From [Mycobacterium] stephanolepidis (lineage in GTDB: Bacteria > Actinomycetota > Actinomycetes > Mycobacteriales > Mycobacteriaceae), in assembly GCF_002356335.1 (NCBI RefSeq), contig NZ_AP018165.1:4774001-4838000 (forward strand): 64,000 bases of DNA, in the 5' to 3' direction. Of this stretch, positions 1 through 8,442 are shown one piece after another. Within the stretch, counting starts at the first letter, position 1. Each line of letters starts with the position of its first letter. Under the pieces are notes generated by a model. The model was given only the letters and a program-made list of their open reading frames with translations, ran no database searches and had not been told where the DNA came from. Made by a program: the position numbers and the translations under genes.

Positions 1-2
1 AC

Positions 3-437
3 CGCCGCTTCCCCACCAAGGAAGCGCTGTTCGAGCACCTCATCGAGGCAGAGAGCCTGGGCATATTCGGTCAGCTAGCCGTCGCCGCCAACGGCCAGGA
101 TGCTCAAGGCGCCATTGTCGAATGCTTCACGCTGGCCATGCGGCTCATCACGGAGAGCCGGCTTGCGGGCACCATCATCGAGAACGAGCCGGAACTCGTC
201 ATCGGACTGAACACCCCTTCCGGGGAGAAGGCCATCGTGCGAGCCAGCGCGCTGGTGGCGTCCAGCCTGCGGCACAGCGGCGCCACAATGCCTGATGATG
301 CGGTGCTCGCGGTGTCGGAAATCCTTGTGCGGCTGGTGGGTTCCCTGCTCACCAACCGCGCCGGCGTACTCGATATCACCGATACCGCCGCGGTACGGCG
401 GTACGCACAGACCTATCTGGCTCGACTGGTCTGGTAG
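3..437 (+). CDS. TetR-family regulator, C-terminal part (5' end outside window)
   Basis: The reading frame is open from the window edge and ends with TAG at 435-437. Its first residues, RRFPTKEALF, match the end of the helix-turn-helix region of TetR repressors (normally Y-x-R/H-F-x-x-K-E-x-L). The DNA-binding domain itself is therefore mostly cut off and what remains is the helical ligand-binding and dimerisation domain. It is followed 52 bp later by a second TetR gene on the same strand. The ligand and target cannot be told from this fragment. Confidence 0.85.
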   Translation, partial: RRFPTKEALFEHLIEAESLGIFGQLAVAANGQDAQGAIVECFTLAMRLITESRLAGTIIENEPELVIGLNTPSGEKAIVRASALVASSLRHSGATMPDDAVLAVSEILVRLVGSLLTNRAGVLDITDTAAVRRYAQTYLARLVW

Positions 438-489
438 TACAGCACGTTCAGAAACCGACCTCGAGTCGGCATCTGACTAAACTGCCTGC

Positions 490-1128
490 ATGGCGACACG
501 GCGGCAGATGTACGCAGAACAGACTCGTTCGGATCTTCTGGATTCCGCACGCCGGCATTTCACGACGACCGGCTACAACAGCGTGACCGTCGACGACATC
601 GTCAGCAGCATCGAAGTCAGCAAGGGCACGTTCTACTACCACTTCTCCGATAAGCAGGCGATGTTCAGCGCCCTGCTCACCGAATGCCTGACCGAGACCG
701 CCGATACCGTCACCACGGCGATCCGCCTCCTGGACAAGCCCGGCGCCAACGGCCCACAGGTCGCCGCCACGTCGGCATGGGTGTATCTGTCCCGATCGCG
801 CGACGACAGGACCTACCGGGAACTCATGCGCCAAGCGCCGATGGTCCTCGGCGAAGAGACCTACCGCCACATCGACGAGACCATCGTGCTGCCCCCCTTG
901 GTCACACTCATGGAGACCCTCGCCGCCCGTCATGAACTGAAGGCCGGTGTGCACACCCATATGGCCGCCCGGATGCTCATGACGATGTTCGTCACCGCCA
1001 ACAGCATCATCGCCGAATCCGATGATCCCGCAACGACAATGACAGAAGTCGCCGATACGATCGCGACCATGTTCAGCGGGATCGTGCTCGGAGACGTCCC
1101 GCTGTCGCGGGCCGCCGCTAACGGATAG
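490..1128 (+). CDS. TetR-family transcriptional regulator
   Basis: The 212-residue product has a typical TetR N-terminus: helix 1 around residues 10-25, then a helix-turn-helix with VTVDDIVSSIEVSKGTFYYHF at about 36-56. The C-terminal 150 residues are a variable helical effector domain. The gene converges on, and overlaps by 11 bp, the SRPBCC membrane protein gene on the opposite strand, whose upstream region carries a perfect 22-bp palindrome that could be its operator. An imperfect repeat CCGAC-N5-GTCGG at 455-469, just upstream of the start, may be an autoregulatory site. Effector unknown. Confidence 0.9.
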   Translation: MATRRQMYAEQTRSDLLDSARRHFTTTGYNSVTVDDIVSSIEVSKGTFYYHFSDKQAMFSALLTECLTETADTVTTAIRLLDKPGANGPQVAATSAWVYLSRSRDDRTYRELMRQAPMVLGEETYRHIDETIVLPPLVTLMETLAARHELKAGVHTHMAARMLMTMFVTANSIIAESDDPATTMTEVADTIATMFSGIVLGDVPLSRAAANG

Positions 1129-1672
1129 CCAGGAACAAAAGCGTGCGCAAGAAGGGGCGCACCGCGAACGCCGTCCAGCGCAACGGGAACCATCCCACCC
1201 ACTTCGGAGTGAATGCCACCGTCCAGCGCACCAATACCTTGTTTCCATCAGCGGCGAGCTCCCAACGCTCACCGAATGCCTTGATCACCAAGGGAACCGA
1301 AACGCCGGTCCCGATCGCGACCAGCTTGAGGCCCTCTTCGCTGTGGACCACCTTCTCGGTGATCGCGAACAGCGGAGTGCGGGTCACCACCTGATCACCC
1401 GATCTCACCGGACCGGACACAAAGGGAATCGTCTCCAGGTAGCCGCCCTCGGACACCTGAGTCCACACCCGATCGACGGGCCCCGGCACGGTGACCTGCG
1501 CGGTGACCGCGAACGATGCCCCCTTGTCGAAAAAGTCGGTGTCCGGCATGGTCACCCCGAAGCGTCGCGGCCCGCTGTCGCCGGAGGCCAGGGCGAAGAG
1601 CACCACGGCCCCCAGCAAGCCCCCGAGGGCCAGCACTCCCACGATGATCCCGATCAGCACCGGAGTGGACAT
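1118..1672 (-). CDS. Membrane-anchored SRPBCC (START-like) protein
   Basis: The 184-residue product starts with one transmembrane helix (about residues 5-30, very rich in Gly, Val and Leu). It continues as a polyketide-cyclase/START-like ligand-binding fold, recognised by the pattern VTVPGPVDRVWTQVSEGGYL, then an Arg- and Trp-rich amphipathic C-terminus. Such proteins bind hydrophobic ligands; no catalytic residues are evident. It is monocistronic, its 3' end overlaps the convergent TetR gene, and a perfect inverted repeat lies 27 bp upstream of the ATG. Regulation by the neighbouring TetR protein is an inference. Confidence 0.75.
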   Translation of the reverse strand: MSTPVLIGIIVGVLALGGLLGAVVLFALASGDSGPRRFGVTMPDTDFFDKGASFAVTAQVTVPGPVDRVWTQVSEGGYLETIPFVSGPVRSGDQVVTRTPLFAITEKVVHSEEGLKLVAIGTGVSVPLVIKAFGERWELAADGNKVLVRWTVAFTPKWVGWFPLRWTAFAVRPFLRTLLFLAIR

Positions 1673-1698
1673 GGTCCTCCTTGAGTACGAGTTGCCAT

Positions 1699-1720
1699 TA
1701 ACTGACTCGCGAGTCAGTTA
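1699..1720. promoter_or_regulatory. Perfect 22-bp palindrome, probable TetR operator
   Basis: The site TAACTGACTCG / CGAGTCAGTTA is an uninterrupted perfect inverted repeat with 11-bp arms and no spacer. It lies 27 bp upstream of the SRPBCC gene start (minus strand), where a repressor would block the promoter. Length and symmetry fit a TetR-family dimer or dimer pair. The nearest regulator is the TetR gene at 490-1128. Confidence 0.7.
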
Positions 1721-1909
1721 GCAAGCTAGCCCTCCTACCAGCACCCACAGAAGCGCAATCGCACAAGTTAGTGACCGAGGCCAGTCTGAGGCACCCATTT
1801 CTTGTGGCCCAACCCCGTATCGCTACCGGCGGCCCGCACGCAAACTTGCCTCGACAATTCGGGTAGCTCTACTCATGTCCTATCGGGCCTCGGCTGCGAC
1901 CGTGGTCTC

Positions 1910-2200
1910 ATGAGCACATCGGAGCCCACCGTCCGCGCCTCCACGGCGTACTACGTGCAGTCCGCAATCGCCTTCGCGGTCGCCTTCGCCTCCACGCTGG
2001 GCGGCATCGTCTACCTACCGATATCGCCGTGGCCCCGCGCGTTCCTCGCGGTGTGCACCCTGTTTCTGGTCACCAGTTGCTTCGGGCTGGCCAAGGTCAT
2101 CCGGGACACCCACGAGTCACAGCAGGTCCGCAACCGCATCGACGAGGCGCGCATCGAACAGATCTACGCCGAACACAACCCGCTGAAACCGGCGATCTAG
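1910..2200 (+). CDS. YiaA/YiaB-type two-helix inner membrane protein
   Basis: The 96-residue product begins MSTSEPTVRAS and has two closely spaced transmembrane helices (about 16-35 and 44-65), followed by a charged cytoplasmic tail with IRDTHESQQVRNRIDEARIE. This is the architecture of the YiaAB family. The frame stays open upstream to a possible ATG at 1802, but that extension is unlike the family, so the ATG at 1910 is preferred. The gene converges on the lyase gene with a 4-bp overlap. Function of the family is unknown. Confidence 0.7.
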   Translation: MSTSEPTVRASTAYYVQSAIAFAVAFASTLGGIVYLPISPWPRAFLAVCTLFLVTSCFGLAKVIRDTHESQQVRNRIDEARIEQIYAEHNPLKPAI

Positions 2201-3099
2201 TTCAACACCCGATCACCGGCACGCAACAAGGCGCTGGGGACCTCGTGCCCGACGACCGATTGCACCACCCGGGCGGCCGCGATCGCGGCTTCTAGGTCCA
2301 CATCGACGCCGATACCGCTGTCCCGCAGCAGATACACCAGATCCTCGGTGGCGATGTTGCCGGTCGCGCCCGGCGCGAACGGGCAGCCACCGAGTCCGCC
2401 TATCGAGGAGTCCAGCCGCGTCACTCCGGATTGCACAGCGGCGTACGCACTGGCCAAACCGGATCCACGGGTGTTGTGGAAATGCGCGCCCAGCGGTGCA
2501 TCACCGACGATGGGCCGCACCGCCGCAACGAGATTCGCGACTCGACGCGGTGTCGTCGTGCCAATGGTGTCGGCAACGGCGTAACGGTCCACCCCCCAAT
2601 CGGCGGCTCGGCGCACGATGTCGAGCACCCGATGTTCCGGGGTGGGTCCGTCGAAGGGGCAGTCCCATGAACAGGCCACTATCACCTCCACAGTGGCATC
2701 GGCGTCACGGGCAAGCGCCACGATTTCCTCGATGCGCGCGGTGGCCTCGGCGCTGCTACTGCCGACGTTGGCCCGACTGTGTGCATCGGATGCCGAAACC
2801 ACATACTCCAGCGAGGTGAGTCCCGCCGCCAGGGCACGCTTGGCGCCGTTGGGGCTGGCGATGAGGGCAGAGAACTCGATATCCGGGTAGTTATGCAGCT
2901 GCGCCGACAACTCGGCGGCATCGGCCAGCGCCGGCATCTTGGAGGGTGAGACGAATGCGGTGGCCTCTACCTCCCGCACCCCTGTCGCCGCTATCGCATC
3001 GAGCAGTGTCAGCTTGTCCGCCAACGGGATCGGTGCCTCAAGCTGAAGTCCGTCCCGCAGCAGCACCTCGCGGATGGTGACGTGGGCGGGCAGACTCAT
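2197..3099 (-). CDS. Hydroxymethylglutaryl-CoA lyase family protein
   Basis: The 300-residue TIM barrel of the DRE-TIM metallolyase group carries the expected motifs: REVLLRDGLQ near the N-terminus, AHFHNTRG (metal ligands) near residue 206, and the active-site loop GGLGGCPFAPGATGN near 233 with the catalytic Cys. The family cleaves 3-hydroxy-3-methylglutaryl-CoA, or related 3-hydroxyacyl-CoAs, to acetyl-CoA and a keto acid. Its ATG overlaps the stop of the upstream CoA-transferase by 4 bp, so the two are translationally coupled and probably form a branched-chain or dicarboxylate degradation pair. Confidence 0.9.
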   Translation of the reverse strand: MSLPAHVTIREVLLRDGLQLEAPIPLADKLTLLDAIAATGVREVEATAFVSPSKMPALADAAELSAQLHNYPDIEFSALIASPNGAKRALAAGLTSLEYVVSASDAHSRANVGSSSAEATARIEEIVALARDADATVEVIVACSWDCPFDGPTPEHRVLDIVRRAADWGVDRYAVADTIGTTTPRRVANLVAAVRPIVGDAPLGAHFHNTRGSGLASAYAAVQSGVTRLDSSIGGLGGCPFAPGATGNIATEDLVYLLRDSGIGVDVDLEAAIAAARVVQSVVGHEVPSALLRAGDRVLN

Positions 3100-4295
3100 A
3101 CGACCCCCTCCGCCCGCAACTTCTCGATATCCGCGGCGCTCCTGCCCAGCAGTCCCCCAAAGACGTCCTCGTTGTGCTGGCCGGGCCGGGCCGGGCCGGC
3201 GTTGCGAACACCGCCCGGCGATTCGGACAGCACCGGGACAACCCCAGGACCCAGCACCGAACGGTCGAGCCGTTCATCGAAATGTTCAACGAGCATCTCT
3301 CGCGCCTTGAGCTGCGGGTCCTGCACCACATCGGCGACGGTGTTGATGGGACCTGCGATGACACCGGCAGCATTGAGCACATCGATGATGTCGGCGGGTA
3401 GACGCCCAGCCGCCCATTCGGCGATGATCGCGTCGAGTTCGTCCTGATTGCGGCCCCGCGCAACGTGATCGACAAAGCGTTCATCAGAGCTCAACTGCGG
3501 CTGATCCATCGCTTCGCACAGCCTGCGGAACACGGTGTCTTGATTGGCAGCGATGACCACCCAGCTGCCGTCCGCGCTCTGGTAGATGTTCGACGGCGCA
3601 ATGCCCTCCAGCCGGGTTCCCGACGGGCCACGCACCACGCCACCCACGTCGTAATCAGGGATGGTGGATTCTTGCACTGCCAAACAACTCTCGGTCAGTG
3701 CCGTATCGACGATCTGTCCGCGGCCGGTGACGGTTCGCCGGTACAGCGCGGCCAGCGCACCCTGGGCGGCGAACATCCCGGCAAGGGTGTCACCGATCGA
3801 GAGTGCCATCCGGGGCGGCGGGCCGCCCGGGAAACCGTTGAGGTGCCGCAACCCACTGGCGGCCTCGGCCACCGAGGCGTATCCGGCCTTATGTGCGTCC
3901 GGACCGGTCTGCCCGTATCCGGAAACACGAACCAAGACGATGCCCTTGTTGCGTTCGGCCAGGACGTCGTAGCCAAGGCCCCACTTCTCGAGGGTGCCGG
4001 GCCGGAAGTTCTCGACGATCACATCCGACTTCTCGACGAGATCGAGGAACAGTGCGCGTCCGGACCCCGTCCGCAGATCCAGGGTGATGGCCTTCTTGTT
4101 GCGTGCGTGCACCGTCCAGAACACATGGTGCCCATCGACCTCGGCCTGCCCCCACGTCCGCAACGGATCCGGCGCACCGGGCGGCTCGATTTTGAGCACC
4201 TCGGCACCCATATCCCCGAGTAACCGCCCTGCGAAAGGCCCGGCGATCAGGGTGCCCAGCTCCAGCACCCGGATCCCGTCAAGAGCACCCGTCAT
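3096..4295 (-). CDS. CaiB/BaiF family (class III) CoA-transferase
   Basis: The product has about 399 residues. It opens with GIRVLELGTLIAGPFAGRLLG and contains ENFRPGTLEKWGLGYD and the MALSIGDTLAGMFA segment that holds the catalytic Asp of formyl-CoA-transferase-like enzymes. The start is taken at MTGALDG; an in-frame upstream codon at 4319 would add eight unconserved residues. These enzymes move CoA between carboxylic acids. Coupling to the downstream HMG-CoA-lyase-like gene suggests it makes that enzyme's CoA thioester substrate. Substrate not identifiable from sequence. Confidence 0.9.
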   Translation of the reverse strand: MTGALDGIRVLELGTLIAGPFAGRLLGDMGAEVLKIEPPGAPDPLRTWGQAEVDGHHVFWTVHARNKKAITLDLRTGSGRALFLDLVEKSDVIVENFRPGTLEKWGLGYDVLAERNKGIVLVRVSGYGQTGPDAHKAGYASVAEAASGLRHLNGFPGGPPPRMALSIGDTLAGMFAAQGALAALYRRTVTGRGQIVDTALTESCLAVQESTIPDYDVGGVVRGPSGTRLEGIAPSNIYQSADGSWVVIAANQDTVFRRLCEAMDQPQLSSDERFVDHVARGRNQDELDAIIAEWAAGRLPADIIDVLNAAGVIAGPINTVADVVQDPQLKAREMLVEHFDERLDRSVLGPGVVPVLSESPGGVRNAGPARPGQHNEDVFGGLLGRSAADIEKLRAEGVV

Positions 4296-4417
4296 CCCAG
4301 TGACGCTACCCCGAACCACATGACCGTCAGCATCGTGTAACCACTGGCACTACTTCTTCAGGGGCAGACATCCGCCTGCCCGGGAAGAACGCTTTGGGGA
4401 CGGGACATCCGACGGTG

Positions 4418-4972
4418 ATGACGCAACGTGATCCCACCGCCCGGCGCGGCCTGCGGGCCGTTCCAACGGGTGGCGACCACTACGCGGACTGGCAGTCCGT
4501 GTATCAGGACAACGCCGTCTGGGTGTACCGCACCATCTACGCCCGGGTGGGTAATAAACCGGATGCCGAGGACCTGACGGCCGAGGTGTTCTTGGCCGCG
4601 CTGCGCCCGCTGCGGCTCACCGTGACGAAGGCCGAGGTGCGGGCCTACCTACGAACGGTCGCTCGCACAGTGCTCGCCGCGCATTGGCGCGAGACGCTGG
4701 GCCGTGAGATCACCACAATCCCCGATATGCAGGACATCGCCGATCGTCCGCCCGAGGCCGAAGAGTCCATCAGCACCGCACCGCAACATGCGAAGGCCGT
4801 GTTGGACGCACTGCCGGCCAACTATCGTCGAATTCTGGAACTGCGATTCCTGCAGAGCTGTTCGATCAAGGAGTCCGCCGCCACGATGGGTGTCACCGTC
4901 GCCAATGCCAAAGTGCTGCAACACCGGGCACTGCGCCTGGCCGCCCAGATCAACGAACAGGATCTCTCATGA
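4418..4972 (+). CDS. ECF-type RNA polymerase sigma factor
   Basis: The 184-residue protein has sigma region 2 (residues about 20-85, with the core-binding pattern KPDAEDLTAEVFLAAL and an aromatic -10 reading segment) and sigma region 4 (about 125-180, with LPANYRRILELRFLQSCSIKESAATMGV). There is no extra C-terminal domain. In-frame alternative starts are TTG at 4394 and GTG at 4415; the ATG at 4418 was chosen. The last codons overlap the start of the Rieske gene (ATGA), the usual sigma/anti-sigma arrangement. It probably controls the five-gene unit that follows. Confidence 0.9.
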   Translation: MTQRDPTARRGLRAVPTGGDHYADWQSVYQDNAVWVYRTIYARVGNKPDAEDLTAEVFLAALRPLRLTVTKAEVRAYLRTVARTVLAAHWRETLGREITTIPDMQDIADRPPEAEESISTAPQHAKAVLDALPANYRRILELRFLQSCSIKESAATMGVTVANAKVLQHRALRLAAQINEQDLS

Positions 4973-5664
4973 ATCCGCGCGGGCTGCGCCACTACATCGA
5001 CGACCTGCTCCGGGGTCGCCGGCCCAAGCCATTTCGGCCCGACGACTTCGAGGCGGCACAGATCCGGACCGCAATCGAATTGCGCGCGAGCCGTCCTGGT
5101 GATGACGCTCCAAGCCAGGAGTTCCTCGCGAGCCTGCAGGGTCGCCTGGCCGAGCAGATGGGCGAAACCCCGGCGCCCGCCGAGCAAAAGCGATGGCAAG
5201 CTCCTACCCGCCGAACGGTCCTCGTCAGCACCTCGGCGGCCGCGGCCGCCGCTGCGGTGGCCGTCACCACGGACCGTCTGATCAACCAGAGGCCCGAGGT
5301 CAACCCTCCGCAAACCTCGGACGAGATCGTCCCCAACACCGGGAGTTGGCAGCGCGTGGCCGCCAGCAGCGCGGTCCCCGAAGGCGGCGTGCATCCGTTC
5401 GACCTCGGATTCGTCAACGGATTCGTGCGCCGGGTGGGCGGTCAGATCGAGGCGGTATCGGGCGTCTGCACCCATCAGGGGTGCAAACTCTGGTTCGACG
5501 GGGCACATGACCGATTGCAATGCCCTTGCCACACCACGTCATTCGCTACCGATGGGCGGGTCCTCACCCACCAACTCCCCATCGCCCCAAAGCCGCTGCC
5601 CACATTGGAGGTGCGCGAGGCCGACGGTCATATCGAGGTGTTCGCGCCCGACCGCCCGGTCTGA
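4969..5664 (+). CDS. Membrane-anchored Rieske [2Fe-2S] protein, candidate anti-sigma sensor
   Basis: In this 231-residue protein, residues 1-80 are a hydrophilic, probably cytoplasmic segment. Residues 81-100 start with twin arginines (TRRTVLV) and run into an Ala/Val-rich transmembrane helix, a Tat-type anchor. Residues 125-231 are a Rieske domain with complete ligands: C167-T-H169 and C185-x-x-H188, plus the disulfide pair C172/C187. The start codon overlaps the sigma-factor stop. Cytosolic N-terminus, one helix and an outer sensory domain behind an ECF gene is the layout of membrane anti-sigma factors, so a redox-sensing role is possible. A simple electron carrier is the alternative. Confidence 0.85.
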   Translation: MNPRGLRHYIDDLLRGRRPKPFRPDDFEAAQIRTAIELRASRPGDDAPSQEFLASLQGRLAEQMGETPAPAEQKRWQAPTRRTVLVSTSAAAAAAAVAVTTDRLINQRPEVNPPQTSDEIVPNTGSWQRVAASSAVPEGGVHPFDLGFVNGFVRRVGGQIEAVSGVCTHQGCKLWFDGAHDRLQCPCHTTSFATDGRVLTHQLPIAPKPLPTLEVREADGHIEVFAPDRPV

Positions 5665-5742
5665 TCCGGCTGTAACCCCCGCCGCTATCTCTGTGCGGTG
5701 GTCCGCGACCCACGGCGGACTCCTCCATGGAAAGGGGCCCAC

Positions 5743-6192
5743 ATGCAGATGTCTCGACGGTGTTGCGCCGCACTGGTTGCGGCAGCAGCGATTCCACTAG
5801 CAGCGTGCGGCGGCGACGAAAGATCCGATGCACCGCTGTCAATCACGGTCGCTTCCGATGCCACCGGTGCTCCCGGGATGTCTGGGCACAACATGCCCGG
5901 CACCATGGCGCCGCGCGGCAGCACTGTAACGGCACCCGCGCCCGCCGGGCCCGCCGTCGACATCGAGGACTTCGCCTTCGATCCCGCCACCTTGACGGTG
6001 CCCGCGGGCACCATCGTCACCTGGACCAACAAGGACGAGGAACCGCACAACGTGGTGTCCGAAGACGGTGCCTTCCGGTCTCCGGGGATGGACTCCAAGG
6101 GGACTTTCTCGTATCAATTCACCATGCCGGGTACTTACCGGTACGTGTGCGGCATCCACCCCTTCATGAAGGCCACGGTGGTAGTGCAATGA
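5743..6192 (+). CDS. Cupredoxin (type-1 copper) lipoprotein
   Basis: The 149-residue lipoprotein has a signal with lipobox LAAC (Cys 22), a flexible Met/His/Pro/Ala-rich stretch, then a plastocyanin-like domain. The copper ligands are visible: His in EEPHNVV, and Cys, His and Met in YVCGIHPFM. It should carry electrons at the outer face of the membrane. The start follows AAAGG at about 9 bp; an upstream in-frame GTG at 5698 is unlikely. The stop overlaps the start of the phosphoesterase. The neighbouring Rieske protein is a plausible electron partner. Confidence 0.9.
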   Translation: MQMSRRCCAALVAAAAIPLAACGGDERSDAPLSITVASDATGAPGMSGHNMPGTMAPRGSTVTAPAPAGPAVDIEDFAFDPATLTVPAGTIVTWTNKDEEPHNVVSEDGAFRSPGMDSKGTFSYQFTMPGTYRYVCGIHPFMKATVVVQ

Positions 6193-7121
6193 CCGACGAA
6201 CGGGATCCGCAGAGCATGAGCCGGCGCCAGCTGATCCGGCACACCGCGTGGTTCGGCGCTGCGGTCGCATTGACAGTGTCCGGCGGAGAGGTTGTTTCGC
6301 ACGTGGCCGGTTCTACCGCTCCGATCAGCAGCGCGCGCCCGACGCTGCGGTTCGCGCAGATCAGCGACAGTCACATCGGGTTCACGGGCAGTGCCAACAC
6401 CCATGTCGTCGACTCCTTTGACCATGCGATCAGCCAGATCAACAGCCTGGACTACACCCCGGATTTCGTCATCCACACCGGCGATCTCACACATCTGGCC
6501 ACCGACGAACAGTTCGATCAGGTCAAGCAGATGATGTCCGGTATCGACACACCGCACGTTTTTACCGTTCCAGGAGAACATGATTCGGTTGACGATGCAG
6601 GCCAGAGATACCGTGGCGTGTTCGGCGGCGGCACCCGTGGCGACGGGTGGTACAGCTTCGATATCGGGGGCGTCCACGTAATAGGACTGGTCAACACTCT
6701 CAACCTGAAGAAGCTCGGACACTTGGGCGGCGAACAGCTCGACTTCATCCGCAAGGATCTCGAACAGTTGTCGGCGGACACCCCGATCATCGTATTCAGC
6801 CATATCCCGCTGTTCGCCATGTATCCCGAATGGGGTTGGGGTACTGATGATTCCGCGCAAGCTCTGAGCTACATGAAGCGATTCGCATCCGTGACGTGCC
6901 TCAACGGACACGTGCACCAATTGTTCACCAAGACCGAGGGCAACATCACCTTCTACAGCGGCACTACGACGGCATACCCCTTACCCAAACCGGGCGACGG
7001 TCCCGCTCCCAAACCTGTCACGCTGCCGGCCGGTCAGCTACACGAGATCCTCGGCATTCGGGAGGTCAGCTACGTGAAAGGCGCCCAGGCCCTTGCGATC
7101 AAGGAAGACAAGCTGACATGA
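6189..7121 (+). CDS. Tat-exported calcineurin-like metallophosphoesterase
   Basis: The 310-residue protein begins with a twin-arginine signal (SRRQLIRHTAWFG, then a hydrophobic stretch to about residue 35). The metallophosphoesterase motifs follow in order: QISDSHIGF (D-x-H), HTGDLTH, PGEHDSV (GNHD variant with Glu), FSHIPLF and NGHVHQ. It should hydrolyse a phosphoester outside the membrane using a dinuclear metal centre; the substrate is unknown. The start overlaps the cupredoxin stop (ATGA), and the next gene overlaps its own stop in the same way. Confidence 0.9.
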   Translation: MTDERDPQSMSRRQLIRHTAWFGAAVALTVSGGEVVSHVAGSTAPISSARPTLRFAQISDSHIGFTGSANTHVVDSFDHAISQINSLDYTPDFVIHTGDLTHLATDEQFDQVKQMMSGIDTPHVFTVPGEHDSVDDAGQRYRGVFGGGTRGDGWYSFDIGGVHVIGLVNTLNLKKLGHLGGEQLDFIRKDLEQLSADTPIIVFSHIPLFAMYPEWGWGTDDSAQALSYMKRFASVTCLNGHVHQLFTKTEGNITFYSGTTTAYPLPKPGDGPAPKPVTLPAGQLHEILGIREVSYVKGAQALAIKEDKLT

Positions 7122-7546
7122 ACATCATCTGCCGTCTTGCCCTGGCAGCGGCGCTGGCCATCAGCGGGTCCGTCCATGCTCACTTGTATATGCATGGTTA
7201 TCAACACATTCCAGAAATAGGGCCTGCTTTCCTGGTGCAGGCCAGCGCATTCATCGCATTGGCCGCACTGATCACGGTGGGCGCGCCGGACTGGATGATC
7301 GCGACGGCGGGTCTGGGTTCGGCCGGAGCGCTCGTGGCATTCGCGCTGTCCCGCACCATCGGCCTCTTCGGGTTCTCCGAACGTGGTTGGGATCCGGCAC
7401 CGTATGCGGTGATCAGCGTGCTCACAGAGCTGGCCGCCGTCGTCCTGGCGGGTGTTCTACTCGCCAAGTACGTGCGGCGGCCAGCTGTGGCAACCCCGAG
7501 GGTCACCATCGCACCGGTGACTACTTCGTGGTGTAGCCACCGTTGA
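7118..7546 (+). CDS. Small polytopic membrane protein of the sigma/Rieske/cupredoxin operon
   Basis: The 142-residue product has an N-terminal hydrophobic segment (residues 3-20) and three further transmembrane helices (about 38-58, 63-83 and 98-118). Several His residues (HAHLYMHGYQH) sit between the first two helices. It is the last gene of the operon and is coupled to the phosphoesterase by a 4-bp overlap. No family is recognised; the His cluster next to a membrane could bind metal or haem, which is speculation. Its 3' end overlaps the convergent SDR gene by 26 bp. Confidence 0.75.
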   Translation: MNIICRLALAAALAISGSVHAHLYMHGYQHIPEIGPAFLVQASAFIALAALITVGAPDWMIATAGLGSAGALVAFALSRTIGLFGFSERGWDPAPYAVISVLTELAAVVLAGVLLAKYVRRPAVATPRVTIAPVTTSWCSHR

Positions 7547-8294
7547 TCAGGATGGTCTGCCCGGTGATCCACCATCCGTCGCTGACGAGGAACCGGATGA
7601 ACGGAGCGATGTCATCGATATCGGTCAGTCCGGTCTTCGAGAACGGCGAGAGTGCAGCGGCCGTCTTGTGGTACGCCACCGCGTCTTCGCCCTCCGCCGG
7701 GTAGAAGAACGGGGTGTCCATCGGGCCCGGTCCCACGGCGGTCACCGAAATGCCGCGCTCCCCGAATTCCTTCGAAGCTGCGCGGGTGAAGTGCTCGACG
7801 GGCGCCTTGGTCCCCGCGTACGCCGCGTAGAACGGGGTGTACGCACCCAGCAGCGATGTCACCAGCGTGACGATCTTGCCGTTGTCGTTGACATGCTTCC
7901 CGGCCTCCTTGAGGAACAGGAATGCGGATTTGGCGTTCACTGCGCTCGCCGAGTCGTACTCCTCCTCGGTGATCTCGGTGAACGGCTTCTTGATGACCTT
8001 GCCGACGGTGTTGATCCCGATGTCGGGACGCCCGATCGCTTCAACGGTATCCGCGAACAGTTTGCTTACCGCATCTCCGGTGGTCAGGTCTCCCTGGAAT
8101 GCCACTGCCTTCGCTCCGGCCGCTTGGAGGGCAGCGACCGTCTCATCCTCGGCATCCTTGCTCGACGGGCTGTTGTAATGGATCGCGACCGCACCTGCGC
8201 CGTTGGCTACCAGGTCCCGGGCAATGAGGCCACCTAAATTCTTGCCGCCACCGGCTATAAGAACAGTCTTGCCCTTTAGTGAATGATCCGTGAC
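7521..8294 (-). CDS. Short-chain dehydrogenase/reductase, start codon missing
   Basis: This is an SDR of about 257 residues. The Rossmann motif is KTVLIAGGGKNLGGLIAR, the catalytic site has YAAYAGTKAP (Tyr-x3-Lys), and the end ITGQTILINGGYTTK is typical. Homology begins about VTDHSLKGK, but no ATG, GTG or TTG exists in frame between the upstream stop and codon 60 or so. The codon at the expected position (8292-8294) is GTC, 8 bp behind a good GGGAG ribosome-binding site. An ATG at 8332 is out of frame. Either a start-codon mutation or non-standard initiation. The gene is divergent from a LysR gene, its likely regulator. Confidence 0.75.
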   Translation of the reverse strand, partial: VTDHSLKGKTVLIAGGGKNLGGLIARDLVANGAGAVAIHYNSPSSKDAEDETVAALQAAGAKAVAFQGDLTTGDAVSKLFADTVEAIGRPDIGINTVGKVIKKPFTEITEEEYDSASAVNAKSAFLFLKEAGKHVNDNGKIVTLVTSLLGAYTPFYAAYAGTKAPVEHFTRAASKEFGERGISVTAVGPGPMDTPFFYPAEGEDAVAYHKTAAALSPFSKTGLTDIDDIAPFIRFLVSDGWWITGQTILINGGYTTK

Positions 8295-8442
8295 TCGATT
8301 ATCTCCCTTTAGTACGTTGTGACCTTGTCATTGCGAGTGGGCTCCACGATTGCCCACAACTCCACACAAATCGTAGGTTTAGGTAGCACAAGGTGAAGCC
8401 ACATTATTCTTGTATAAGCACAACTAGGAGTTGTCATTGCAG

